From NCBI GenBank assembly GCA_040753835.1, contig JBFMDM010000041.1, forward strand, positions 1-17,530: a stretch of DNA of 17,530 nt. The letters run 5' to 3'. Below are positions 6,989 to 14,600 of the stretch, one piece after another. Source of the DNA: JACRIK01 sp040753835. Its GTDB lineage: Bacteria; Planctomycetota; MHYJ01; JACQXL01. Each line of letters opens with the position of its first letter. Within the stretch, counting starts at the first letter, position 1. The position numbers and the translations under genes were made by a program. The notes under the pieces were generated by a model. The model was given only the letters and a program-made list of their open reading frames with translations. It was not told where the DNA came from and made no database searches.

Positions 6989-9241
6989 ATGACTACAACC
7001 AACTGTCTGCAATTTGAGGAACTGATTGAGACCTATCTGGCTCAGGGGCTGTCCGGCGCAGAACTGGCCGAGTTTGAGGCGCATAAGGCAATCTGCGATG
7101 TCTGCCGGAAGTCATTGGACGAGGCGCGCCGGTTTGGCGAGAGGGTTTTGCAGGCGCTCATCCCGCACCGGGTGCCGGATGGACTGGAAGGCCGGATGGT
7201 TGACGCCTTCCGTATCCATACCCAGGCCGTAACCAGACGAAGGAATATCGGCGCTACATTAAGGCGCCTGGCATATATTTCAGCCGCGGCCTTGGTGCTT
7301 ATTGCAGTCGGGGTGTTTGTGATGACGTCAACCCTGATGTCAACCAGGTATGCTAAGACACGGGTGCCAACGAGTATGGCACCATCGGACAAAGGATATT
7401 CAATTGATAATTATGTGGGCGTAGTTGAAGCACACGGTGTTAGAAAACAGGTCGGAGCGCTTGGGCTTATTCCTCATATGTCTGAGGTGGAAGTAAAGGA
7501 ATATTATGGAGACAATATTTATAACTCAAGCACTGCACCTGTTACTGATATGCCATCTGGTCAGACAACGCAGTATTATGTCAGGGTGCAGAATGACGGC
7601 AATACTTCAACGGCAACTGTAGTGAAACCAAGTGATAAGGATAATTGGAATATCCAATACTATAATAATCCTGATGAAAAAGGATATGTCGCAGACAGTG
7701 GTATTATACGCGGCGACGTGGCACCTGTAGACGAGGTAAGAAAGAGAGATTTGTTAAGTCATATACACGATGCCCTGGATATTCAGATTCAGGCGTCTGA
7801 GGCAAAGAATGCAAATACATCCGTCTGGACAGGCACAGAAGTGAGAATATTTCCTGCGCCGCCTCCGGCTGTGGGTGAAGCGCTTAATGTTGACCGCAAG
7901 ATTGTCAAGACCGGCACGCTTACCTTTGAGGTGGATAGTTTTGAGGCCGCCTACCAAAAGGTAGTCGCCATCCTGACCGAGGAAAAGGGATACATCGCCT
8001 CATCCGGCAATACCAAACTACCCAACGGCAAGGTCAAGGGCCAGATTGTCATCCGGGTCCTGCCTGATAAGTTTGATGCAGTAACTCTGAAACTGCGCGC
8101 CTTGGGCGAACTCAAGAACCAGCAGGTAACCAGCGAGGATATCACCAAACAGTATGTTGACCTTCTGGCGCGGCTCAAGAATTCAAGGGCATTGGAGGAG
8201 CGGCTTATAAAATTGATGAGCGAGAAAAAGGGCGAAATCAAGGACCTCTTGGAGGTGGAGAAGGAACTGGCCAATACTCGCGAGAAGATAGAGCGTCTGC
8301 AGGGCGAAATCAAGTATTTTGACAACCTCACAGCCCTGGCCACTATCACCCTTGATATCACGGAAAAGGATTTTGCCAAGCCCTTTGAGTATGTCCAGAC
8401 CCAGTCCGCCAACCTGACCCTGGCCGTTTCGGACGTGGAGATTGCCTACCAGAAGGCGCAGGCAATAGTCCACGCGCTTAAAGGCCAGATAGTAGAAGGC
8501 AATGTCACCAACCAGGACAGGCGGCTCAATGGAATCGTCAAGGCATATTCGGATGCCGAACAATTCACGGCGCTCCTTGACCAGTTAAAGGGACTGGGCG
8601 AGGTGAAACTCTTCAATGCCTCGCAGAAGCAGACCTCGTCCGATGGCGCGCCGGTAGGCGAGAATACGCCGGTGCGCAAGGAGCGGGGACTGGTGACGAT
8701 GACCATCATCCCGCCGGCCGGCGAGTATGTCCAGACCAAGCGCTCGCAGGTTATACTTGAAACGCCGGATGTGGATAACACCTATTCTAAGGCGCAGAGT
8801 ATTGCGGCCGAGGCCCAGGCCAAGGTCCTCAATGGCGCCATCAACCGCTCCAGCGACCGAATCAGCGCCGTCCTGATTCTGCAGGTTGACCCTGATAGGT
8901 TCAGGGCGGTGGTGGATAACCTCAAAGGATTGGGCAAGGTCAAGAATGCGGCAATGGACGAGCGGCAACAGGCCCAGGACATTGACCCCAAGAGCAATCT
9001 TCAGACCCCGGTCCGGAAAGAGCCGGCGATTATTGAACTTACCATCAACAGCCCGCTGGCTATTGTTACAGAGGAAAGCGGAGTGTCAGCCACCATTAAA
9101 GATACGCTCAAGGGAAGTATCAAGGGACTGCTCTGGTCTTTGGAGATGCTGATAGTGGGCTTCATCAGCATTGCGCCCTGGCTGACCGTGGCGCTTTTGG
9201 TCTATGTTCTTTACCGCCGGATGAGACGCAAGAGCGCTTAA
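6989..9241 (+). CDS. Zinc-finger anti-sigma-like membrane protein with DUF4349-type repeats
   Basis: 750 aa. GAGGAGG at 6974-6980 sets the ATG at 6989; the same frame is open back to 6923, but that part is repeat DNA. Residues 1-60 carry the anti-sigma zinc-finger pattern HxxxCxxC (His32, Cys36, Cys39). A membrane segment follows (about 95-118), then a polar linker (120-290). Residues 300-460 match the DUF4349 pattern: a beta-alpha unit (KIVKTGTLTFEVDSFEAAYQ), a coiled coil at about 395-445 and a closing strand. Two more copies of the beta-alpha unit follow (about 470-545 and 582-660), and a second membrane segment lies near the C-terminus (about 715-743). The likely role is to hold the upstream ECF sigma factor at the membrane and sense an envelope signal. 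That pairing is inferred from order and domains. Confidence 0.85.
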   Translation: MTTTNCLQFEELIETYLAQGLSGAELAEFEAHKAICDVCRKSLDEARRFGERVLQALIPHRVPDGLEGRMVDAFRIHTQAVTRRRNIGATLRRLAYISAAALVLIAVGVFVMTSTLMSTRYAKTRVPTSMAPSDKGYSIDNYVGVVEAHGVRKQVGALGLIPHMSEVEVKEYYGDNIYNSSTAPVTDMPSGQTTQYYVRVQNDGNTSTATVVKPSDKDNWNIQYYNNPDEKGYVADSGIIRGDVAPVDEVRKRDLLSHIHDALDIQIQASEAKNANTSVWTGTEVRIFPAPPPAVGEALNVDRKIVKTGTLTFEVDSFEAAYQKVVAILTEEKGYIASSGNTKLPNGKVKGQIVIRVLPDKFDAVTLKLRALGELKNQQVTSEDITKQYVDLLARLKNSRALEERLIKLMSEKKGEIKDLLEVEKELANTREKIERLQGEIKYFDNLTALATITLDITEKDFAKPFEYVQTQSANLTLAVSDVEIAYQKAQAIVHALKGQIVEGNVTNQDRRLNGIVKAYSDAEQFTALLDQLKGLGEVKLFNASQKQTSSDGAPVGENTPVRKERGLVTMTIIPPAGEYVQTKRSQVILETPDVDNTYSKAQSIAAEAQAKVLNGAINRSSDRISAVLILQVDPDRFRAVVDNLKGLGKVKNAAMDERQQAQDIDPKSNLQTPVRKEPAIIELTINSPLAIVTEESGVSATIKDTLKGSIKGLLWSLEMLIVGFISIAPWLTVALLVYVLYRRMRRKSA

Positions 9242-10578
9242 GGTCTCTTGTAAAACGGGTCGGCCCGCTCTACATACTCGTAAGTGAACTTCTTATCCGC
9301 CTCGGGGATGGAGAGTTCAAACGGTATCTCCACCGCATTGGCAATCCGGTCCACAAGTTCCAGGCCGAACTGGCCCATCACTTTGAGTCCTTCAGGGCTG
9401 GCCAGGTAGATTCCGTCCAGTTTGGTGTGTCCGTAGACGCCGCTGTAGCGATGAAGGGCGATGGATGGGATACCTCTTTCGTTGAACGGGATGTTGTCGC
9501 TGGAATAGGCCGAGTGATGGGTAGTCACCGGCAGTCCTTTTTCCCTGGTAAAGGAGTCCACGAAGTTGGACATTGACTCGTGTCCGCAGATGACCGTGCC
9601 GTTGTTGCCGAAGGTCGTGCCGGCCACGTCAAAGTTGATGACCAGTTTTACTGTCTTGGTCTTCAGAGAAATCGGCGGCCTGGGCTTGGCCAGTTCCCTG
9701 GCGTGCTGTTTGGTGTATGCCCAACTGCCTTTCAGGCCCATTTCCTCGCTTCCGAACCAGATGAATATCAGGGTCCGCTTGGCCGGATTCCGGGCAAAGT
9801 GCCGGGCGAATTCGGCAATGCTAACCGAGCCGCCGCCGTTGTCCACTGTGCCCGGGCATTTGTTGACGCTGTCATAGTGGCCGCAGATGATAATCTTCTC
9901 ATTGGGCAGTTCAGTGCCCGGAATAGTGGCAATAACATTGCGCGAGGTGGCCTGGAATTCCTTCTGCTTCAATACAACCCGGACCGTCCGGGCGGATTTA
10001 TGCACCATCTCCAGCCCGTCTTCATAATTCAGCATAATGGACGGAATGCGGCCGTACGCCTTGATAAAGAGTTCGTTCTGCTTGAGTTGCATCAGGGCCG
10101 GCGCTCCGATGCTTTCGGATGCGGAGCGCCCCGAACCCGCAGGGCATCGGGGCGCCGGATTTTGCACCCTGATGATGGCCTTGGTCTTATACTGGCGCAG
10201 TTGCTGGTGCATTGACTTGGTTATGACGTTATAGGTCAGCACGATTTTATTCCGGGCTGTCTTCAGGTGGCTTGGCTCGGATGAGGTGATATGGACCACC
10301 TCGGCTGTGATTCCTTTGCCGGGTGTTGAACCGCTGTTGCCGATTACCGCGGCCTCGTATTTCTTGCGATAGGGCGTCAGGACCTCAAGCGAGGCGTTGA
10401 TGTCTTTATAGGTCTGTATTCTGAAGGTCTCCTCTTTTGGCTTCAGGCCGATAGAGCGCAGGTATTGCTTGAGCAGATTGGCCGCCTTCTTTTCCTCAGG
10501 CGTTCCGCCCAGTCGGGGAAATGATAACCGTTTCAGGAGGTTGAAGGCGTTTTGCCCGTCAAATACTATGTTACTCAT
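9238..10578 (-). CDS. M28-family zinc aminopeptidase
   Basis: 446 aa, without a signal peptide. The M28 fold hydrolyses N-terminal residues with two zinc ions. The expected ligands are all present: His234 and Asp236 in CGHYDSV, Asp246 in VDNGGGS, Glu278-Glu279 in GSEEMG, Asp317 in INFDVAG, and His384 in GHTKLDG. A PA-like inserted domain lies at about 95-200. Within it, residues about 142-157 (PAPRCPAGSGRSASES) are encoded by a hairpin element (10126-10155) that keeps the frame. AGAGGAA lies upstream of the ATG at 10578. The gene follows the PAP2 gene after 25 bp and is probably cotranscribed with it. Its stop codon overlaps that of the convergent anti-sigma-like gene (9238-9241). Substrate unknown; cytoplasmic or exported by an unknown route. 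Confidence 0.9.
   Translation of the reverse strand: MSNIVFDGQNAFNLLKRLSFPRLGGTPEEKKAANLLKQYLRSIGLKPKEETFRIQTYKDINASLEVLTPYRKKYEAAVIGNSGSTPGKGITAEVVHITSSEPSHLKTARNKIVLTYNVITKSMHQQLRQYKTKAIIRVQNPAPRCPAGSGRSASESIGAPALMQLKQNELFIKAYGRIPSIMLNYEDGLEMVHKSARTVRVVLKQKEFQATSRNVIATIPGTELPNEKIIICGHYDSVNKCPGTVDNGGGSVSIAEFARHFARNPAKRTLIFIWFGSEEMGLKGSWAYTKQHARELAKPRPPISLKTKTVKLVINFDVAGTTFGNNGTVICGHESMSNFVDSFTREKGLPVTTHHSAYSSDNIPFNERGIPSIALHRYSGVYGHTKLDGIYLASPEGLKVMGQFGLELVDRIANAVEIPFELSIPEADKKFTYEYVERADPFYKRP
10126..10155. repeat. Hairpin element inside the M28 peptidase gene
   Basis: GCGCCCCGA (10126-10134) and TCGGGGCGC (10147-10155) are perfect 9-bp inverted arms around a 12-base loop. The element and its GATGC-rich flank encode a Gly/Ser/Ala/Arg stretch that breaks up the PA-like domain without shifting the frame. 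Confidence 0.75.
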
Positions 10579-10603
10579 ATAATATTCCTCTCTGTTCAGG
10601 ATA

Positions 10604-11419
10604 TTAAAATCTTATTGATGTCCCCATTCCAACAAAATCGTTGTTAATAATGGGCGTCAGCGAAAGGTCGTCGGATGGTTCGCCCCGGTTCATCCGGACC
10701 ACCTTTGTGCCGACCGTTATTCCGACCACTGCGCCGACAAAGACATCAGATGTCCAGTGGGCGTTGTAATAGACCCGTTGCATCGCCACCAGCCCGGCCA
10801 GTCCGTATGAAACCACGTCTATGGTCGGGCTGTCTGTTGATTCCGAGACCACGGCGGCCCAGGTGAATGCCGTAGTGACATCGCCGGACGGAAAGGCGGA
10901 CGAGCCGACTTCATTCCGGTGCTTGTCAAAGAAGTGGAATTCAAAAGGGTCGTCCGTGCTGTGTGGCCGGACGCGTTTGGTCGTGCCTTTCATCGTGCCC
11001 ATAATGGAGTGCGAAAAGAAGTTTGCCTCCAATGCCAGAAAGGCCGTGTCGGCAATCTCGTAGTCGCCCAGGGCATAAGACAGGGCAAAAGTTCCGGCCG
11101 CGCCGTTGATTACATTGCGTTGCGTCCCGAACGGGACCGAAAGGTCGGCCAGGTAATCCGCTGTGCCGGAGCGGTGTGCCTGGGAAAAGTCCCTTATGGA
11201 GCGGTCAAATTGCATTATCACCAGGGCGCTGCTTCCCACAATCCCGGCTGTCTGTGCGTCCGACGAATCCCATCGAACCGGTGTCTGCACCAGGTCGCCC
11301 GCATCGCGGAATATTGAGCCGACATAGTCCTTTGGCTTGTGCGTCTTGGTGAATGACGGCGTCTGCCTGCATCCGGTAAAAAACAGCGCAATGATGAAAA
11401 TAGAAATAGATATTTTCAT
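10604..11419 (-). CDS. PAP2-family phosphatase, lipoprotein, with PSGD in place of PSGH
   Basis: 271 aa. The N-terminus MKISISIFIIALFFTGC has a lipobox (FTGC, Cys17), so the protein is probably an envelope lipoprotein. PAP2 enzymes hydrolyse lipid phosphates or diphosphates. Motif 1 is complete (KGTTKRVRP, Lys144 to Pro152), and so is motif 3 (RVYYNAHWTSD, Arg215, His221, Asp225). In motif 2 the usual PSGH reads PSGD (residues 177-180), so the histidine is replaced by aspartate. The nucleophile histidine of motif 3 is kept, so activity may be altered and not necessarily lost. The frame is open upstream to 11476, but that part lies in repeat DNA; the ATG at 11419 starts a proper lipoprotein signal and is chosen. 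First gene of a pair with the M28 peptidase. Confidence 0.88.
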   Translation of the reverse strand: MKISISIFIIALFFTGCRQTPSFTKTHKPKDYVGSIFRDAGDLVQTPVRWDSSDAQTAGIVGSSALVIMQFDRSIRDFSQAHRSGTADYLADLSVPFGTQRNVINGAAGTFALSYALGDYEIADTAFLALEANFFSHSIMGTMKGTTKRVRPHSTDDPFEFHFFDKHRNEVGSSAFPSGDVTTAFTWAAVVSESTDSPTIDVVSYGLAGLVAMQRVYYNAHWTSDVFVGAVVGITVGTKVVRMNRGEPSDDLSLTPIINNDFVGMGTSIRF

Positions 11420-11505
11420 TGACTCCGCACATAGAGTATATAGCATAGTGCATATAGCGTATAGTATTTCTACCACACGCTATATGCTCTACGCTACACA
11501 ATATT
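11420..11505. repeat. Inverted repeat filling the divergent intergenic region
   Basis: The 86-bp gap between the divergent PAP2 and HEAT/toroid genes consists mostly of TATAGC/GCTATA steps. CATATAGCG (11451-11459) and CGCTATATG (11478-11486) are perfect inverted arms, with more partial pairing outside them. Promoters for both genes must lie in or next to it, but I cannot point to clear -10/-35 boxes. No strong Shine-Dalgarno sequence precedes the ATG at 11506. Confidence 0.6.
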
Positions 11506-13353
11506 ATGCCAAGAAAATATATTATAAGCACATATCTTCTTCTGGCAAGTATAATCCTGTCATATTTTCTTGCGCCGTTGTTTGTCCCGGCGCAGGGGCT
11601 CGGTCCGGCCAACCAGTCGCCGCAGAGCCCGCCGGCTCCGAAGCCGATTACCCAGTCCGAATGGCCGGAAAAACGTTCCGGTTATCTGACCCTGTATAAC
11701 AGCAATTCGGTTGACAAGCGGCTCAAGGCGATTGATTACATAAACACCCAGTTATTTGAGCGCCTGGTCGTCTCGGATATGAAATACGCATCCGAGGTGA
11801 TGGAGTTCATCCTGCAGGTGATTACGGTTGACAAGGATGAGCGGGTCATCAAGGCGGCAAGGGACTCGCTGGCAAAGTTCCTGGCCGACCAGTCCTGTAT
11901 CGCCTGGGTTGTGAAGAACCACAGGAAAATCGCCGCCAAGGATGCGGCCAAACTCGGGCTGATTGGCGCCCTGAGCGATACCGCCCGGACGTCACTGGGC
12001 GACAATGCGCTGAGCATTGCAATTGACTTGACAGGCGAGGAGCAGTCCCTGCAGGTGCGCCTGTCGGCGATAACGTTGGTCAGCCGCGGGCCATCCACCA
12101 AGTCCATTGAGATTATGCTTTCGCTGGCCCGGGACAACGATGCGGCTGTCTGCAGGGCCGCCCTGAGTGTCCTGGCCGGGTTCAAGCCAGTAGAGAAAGC
12201 GTCGGCATTGATAAAGATGTTGGGCGATGAAAAGCGCGCTGATATCAGGGATGAAATCGGCCGCGCCCTGGAGGCGATTTCCGGCCAGAAGTTCGGCGCG
12301 GACGCCAAGGCCTGGCAAAAATGGTGGGACGATAATCCGCTTAACCGGATAGTCAGGCAGGAGGATGTTGATGCGGCCATCAGCCGGGGCGTGGATTACC
12401 TGGTCAGCCGGTATGTCGCCAACAGTTATGACGAGGAACTGGTTTTATACACACTGGTAAAAAGCCGGGTGAAGATACCTGATGCGACCCTGAAGGCATT
12501 GCTGGACCGGGTGCTGGCCAAGAAACTGGACCATACCTACAGGGTGGCGCTTCAGGCGCTGGCGCTTTCTGACCTGGACGGCCAGAAATACCAGGACCGG
12601 ATTGTCCAGTGCGCCGAATTCCTTATTGCCAACCAGTCCACGGCCGGCAACTGGCATTACGGCAAGGAAATCGGGCGGTATGTCAATACGCCGTCATCAA
12701 AGCCGGCCGGCCCGACTGACGGAGCGTCCACCCGTGCGGTCAGGCGTGTGACCATCAAGATGCCGCCGCGCCGGTCCGAGACCGATTATGATAACTCCTG
12801 CACCCAGTATGCGCTCCTGGGCCTGCGGGCCTGCGCGGACGCCTATATTGAGATTCCACAGCAGGTCTGGGTTGATGCGGAAAAGCACCTCCTTCGCACC
12901 CAGGACAAGGACGGCGGCTGGAACTATGTTATGGGCTCGGGTTACGGCAGTATGACGGCCGGCGGCCTGGGCGCGCTGGCTATCTGCAAGTTCTATCTCA
13001 ATAAGGACATCAAGGACGACAAGAACGTCAAGCGAGCAATGGACTGGCTGGCCGCAAATTTCACGGTCCGCGAGAATCCCAAATACAGTTCCTGGCACTA
13101 TTATTATCTCTATGCCTTAGAGCGGGCCGGGATTTTTGCCAACACCGAACTCTTCGGGAATAATGAATGGTATCCGATTGGCGCCAATTATTTGCTGAAC
13201 GAGCAGAAACCGAACGGCTCATGGGGCACTATGCCGAGCCAGGACACCTGCTTTGCCATCCTGTTCCTGAGACGGGCCACCAAGCCGCTCAAGGTAGTCA
13301 TCACGCCCGGCGGGCCAGCCCAGAACCAGCCCGGTTCCGGAGAGGGGAAGTAA
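11506..13353 (+). CDS. Secreted protein with HEAT-like repeats and a prenyltransferase/squalene-oxidase-like toroid
   Basis: 615 aa. An N-terminal signal peptide (hydrophobic 7-25, then PLFVPAQG) exports it. Residues about 60-260 form alpha-helical HEAT-like repeats (for example LSVLAGFKPVEKASALIKML). A WQKWWDDN linker (about 267-274) leads into an alpha/alpha-toroid of about 320 residues with the QxxxGxW-like repeats of terpene-cyclase/prenyltransferase folds: NQSTAGNWHYG, TQDKDGGWNYV, EQKPNGSWGTM. Proteins with this toroid and no cyclase motif are common and uncharacterised in planctomycetes. No DxDD or zinc-prenyltransferase signature is evident, so a catalytic role is doubtful; a binding or scaffold role at the envelope is possible. 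It ends one base before the start of the next gene. Confidence 0.85.
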   Translation: MPRKYIISTYLLLASIILSYFLAPLFVPAQGLGPANQSPQSPPAPKPITQSEWPEKRSGYLTLYNSNSVDKRLKAIDYINTQLFERLVVSDMKYASEVMEFILQVITVDKDERVIKAARDSLAKFLADQSCIAWVVKNHRKIAAKDAAKLGLIGALSDTARTSLGDNALSIAIDLTGEEQSLQVRLSAITLVSRGPSTKSIEIMLSLARDNDAAVCRAALSVLAGFKPVEKASALIKMLGDEKRADIRDEIGRALEAISGQKFGADAKAWQKWWDDNPLNRIVRQEDVDAAISRGVDYLVSRYVANSYDEELVLYTLVKSRVKIPDATLKALLDRVLAKKLDHTYRVALQALALSDLDGQKYQDRIVQCAEFLIANQSTAGNWHYGKEIGRYVNTPSSKPAGPTDGASTRAVRRVTIKMPPRRSETDYDNSCTQYALLGLRACADAYIEIPQQVWVDAEKHLLRTQDKDGGWNYVMGSGYGSMTAGGLGALAICKFYLNKDIKDDKNVKRAMDWLAANFTVRENPKYSSWHYYYLYALERAGIFANTELFGNNEWYPIGANYLLNEQKPNGSWGTMPSQDTCFAILFLRRATKPLKVVITPGGPAQNQPGSGEGK

Positions 13354-13354
13354 A

Positions 13355-14122
13355 ATGCTTATATCGAAAATATTCAAAAGGGATAAGCCGCTTGAGCGGG
13401 TGGGTCAGATTATCGGCTGGTGGGAGTGGCGCAGGATTTTGTTCAACATCGTGGTCGGATTAATCGGCATCCTTAACTGTGTGCTTATGGTCGTTATACT
13501 TTTAAACGACACGGCTGCGACATTACGTCCAGCGCCTGGCCCACTGTTTTTTACATTGCCGGTCTATGTAATGATAATCTTTGTATATGGCGTTATGGCT
13601 AATATCTGTTATACCTCCGGCTGGATTGTGGAGATAATCGCCCTAAAAGTATGGAAAGTGAAAACACAGCGTTTCGGTGAAATATTATTCATTGCGGGAC
13701 TGGTTTTTTCTATCATTCTCACCCTGACGCCAGCCGGGCTTTTTCTGGGGATTGTAATCTTTGCCGATAATGGCTATGTCCTGGAGCGGCCTGATGAAAA
13801 GGATATAGTTGGCGTTTATTTTATGGAGGGGTCTGAAACATATTCCGAACCTCCATCATTTGTGTTTAGGTCAGATGGAACATTTGCGATGAATAATATA
13901 CGGGATTCAATGCAGATTCATCGTGATTTCGGTTCAGGCAGATGGGAATTAGTCAAAGATGGTAATTGGTGGAAGATTGAATTATACTTTGAGGAACCGG
14001 TAGGCGATAAGGCAAGAGTTCACTTGTGTGGAAGAAAAAGCCCTTATAAGATAGAACTTAGTACCTGGGAGGACCCGGATGCGCCTAACTATGTATATTT
14101 TATATGGAAATATAAAAAGTAA
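13355..14122 (+). CDS. Membrane protein of unknown function with a C-terminal beta-rich domain
   Basis: 255 aa. The ATG begins one base after the stop of the upstream gene, and GGAGAGGGG within that gene's end serves as ribosome binding site, so the two are translationally coupled. Membrane segments are visible at about 27-50, 64-87 and 108-137 (the last may be two short helices). A soluble C-terminal domain of about 110 residues follows (IVGVYFMEG, FVFRSDGTFAM, SGRWELVKDGNWWKIEL). This pattern of G-x-Y, D-G-T-F and G-x-W strands is seen in small lipocalin-like barrels. The 3' half is more AT-rich than its neighbours. No family is recognised. It may work with the secreted toroid protein. Confidence 0.8.
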   Translation: MLISKIFKRDKPLERVGQIIGWWEWRRILFNIVVGLIGILNCVLMVVILLNDTAATLRPAPGPLFFTLPVYVMIIFVYGVMANICYTSGWIVEIIALKVWKVKTQRFGEILFIAGLVFSIILTLTPAGLFLGIVIFADNGYVLERPDEKDIVGVYFMEGSETYSEPPSFVFRSDGTFAMNNIRDSMQIHRDFGSGRWELVKDGNWWKIELYFEEPVGDKARVHLCGRKSPYKIELSTWEDPDAPNYVYFIWKYKK

Positions 14123-14272
14123 TCTAACCCGGGCCGGGCGGGGGAGTACGAAATTGGCCCTGTCCCGATTGAGATCGGGACTGGTCGGGAGTACCGGGAG
14201 GAACGCACTGGGAACTCGCTACTGCGAGACCACGCAGTGAACATTGCTTGCCCAGCACCCGTACGGGTGCTG
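14123..14272. repeat. Cluster of three palindromes between the membrane protein and the HTH fragment
   Basis: Three separate stems lie in 110 bp. GTCCCGAT-TGAG-ATCGGGAC is at 14162-14181. CTCGC-TACT-GCGAG (about 14214-14227) is nested within CACTG/CAGTG. The perfect 20-bp palindrome CAGCACCCGTACGGGTGCTG is at 14253-14272. The first could act as terminator of the upstream operon. The last runs into the start of the HTH fragment. The rest of 14123-14243 shows no open frame that I can support. Confidence 0.65.
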
Positions 14273-14444
14273 TGGTGTCCCCGGATTACCTGCCGATATT
14301 GAAAAAGCGCATATCCAGAGCGTGTATCAGGAATGCAATTACAATAAGGAGCAGACCGCCCGGATATTGCGTGTCTCGTTGAATTGCCTCAAGGGTAAGT
14401 TTAAGAAATACCATATTCCTGACCCGTCAAATATTGATGGGTAG
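14244..14444 (+). pseudogene. Orphan Fis-type HTH, probable remnant of an NtrC-family activator
   Basis: 66 codons from a TTG that follows an in-frame stop at 14238. Residues about 17-58 (ADIEKAHIQSVYQECNYNKE, then QTARILRVSLNCLKGKFKKY) match the Fis-type DNA-binding tail of sigma-54-dependent activators, with the usual E-x-x-x-I-x-x-x-L/V-x-x spacing and the A-x-x-L-x-V-S turn. No ATPase or receiver domain lies upstream, and the first 16 residues are encoded by a palindromic element. It has no Shine-Dalgarno sequence. The simplest reading is a truncated activator gene whose 5' part was lost or replaced. The alternative is a small DNA-binding protein. Its stop lies 115 bp before a sigma-54 promoter, which fits an activator once placed beside its target. 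Confidence 0.6.
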
Positions 14445-14445
14445 T

Positions 14446-14461
14446 TGCCGAAGAGGGCAAT
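14446..14461. promoter_or_regulatory. Inverted repeat TTGCC-N6-GGCAA, candidate upstream activator site
   Basis: TTGCC (14446-14450) and GGCAA (14457-14461) form a dyad about 125-140 bp before the predicted sigma-54 transcription start, the usual distance for an enhancer-bound activator. It could instead be a weak terminator of the HTH fragment. Confidence 0.3.
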
Positions 14462-14507
14462 GGCCCAAACAGGCAAAGCATATTTTATTTTCACCTAATC
14501 CCGTCTG

Positions 14508-14520
14508 CATCAAAGAGTTA
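14508..14520 (+). promoter_or_regulatory. IHF-like site between upstream dyad and sigma-54 promoter
   Basis: CATCAAAGAGTTA matches the IHF consensus WATCAANNNNTTR at all but the first position. It lies about 66-78 bp before the predicted start site, in an AT-rich stretch, where DNA-bending proteins often act at sigma-54 promoters. Confidence 0.35.
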
Positions 14521-14559
14521 TAAATATTCCGTTGCAATTTCCGCGCTTTCTCACTGTTT

Positions 14560-14575
14560 TGGCACAATAATTGCT
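14560..14575 (+). promoter_or_regulatory. Sigma-54 (-24/-12) promoter
   Basis: TGGCAC (14560-14565), five bases, then TTGCT (14571-14575). This matches the core of the TGGCACRNNNNTTGCW consensus, with the GG and GC doublets 12 bp apart. Transcription should start near 14586, about 15 bases before the repeat ORF. It reads into the tandem array and the 227-aa gene. Confidence 0.85.
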
Positions 14576-14600
14576 TGTTAGGGATATAGGAAAGGGGGTG

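Noticed and set aside
9580..10215. Plus-strand 211-codon frame inside the M28 gene
   Set aside because: Shadow frame. The minus-strand frame has all M28 zinc ligands, and this one has no recognisable domain.
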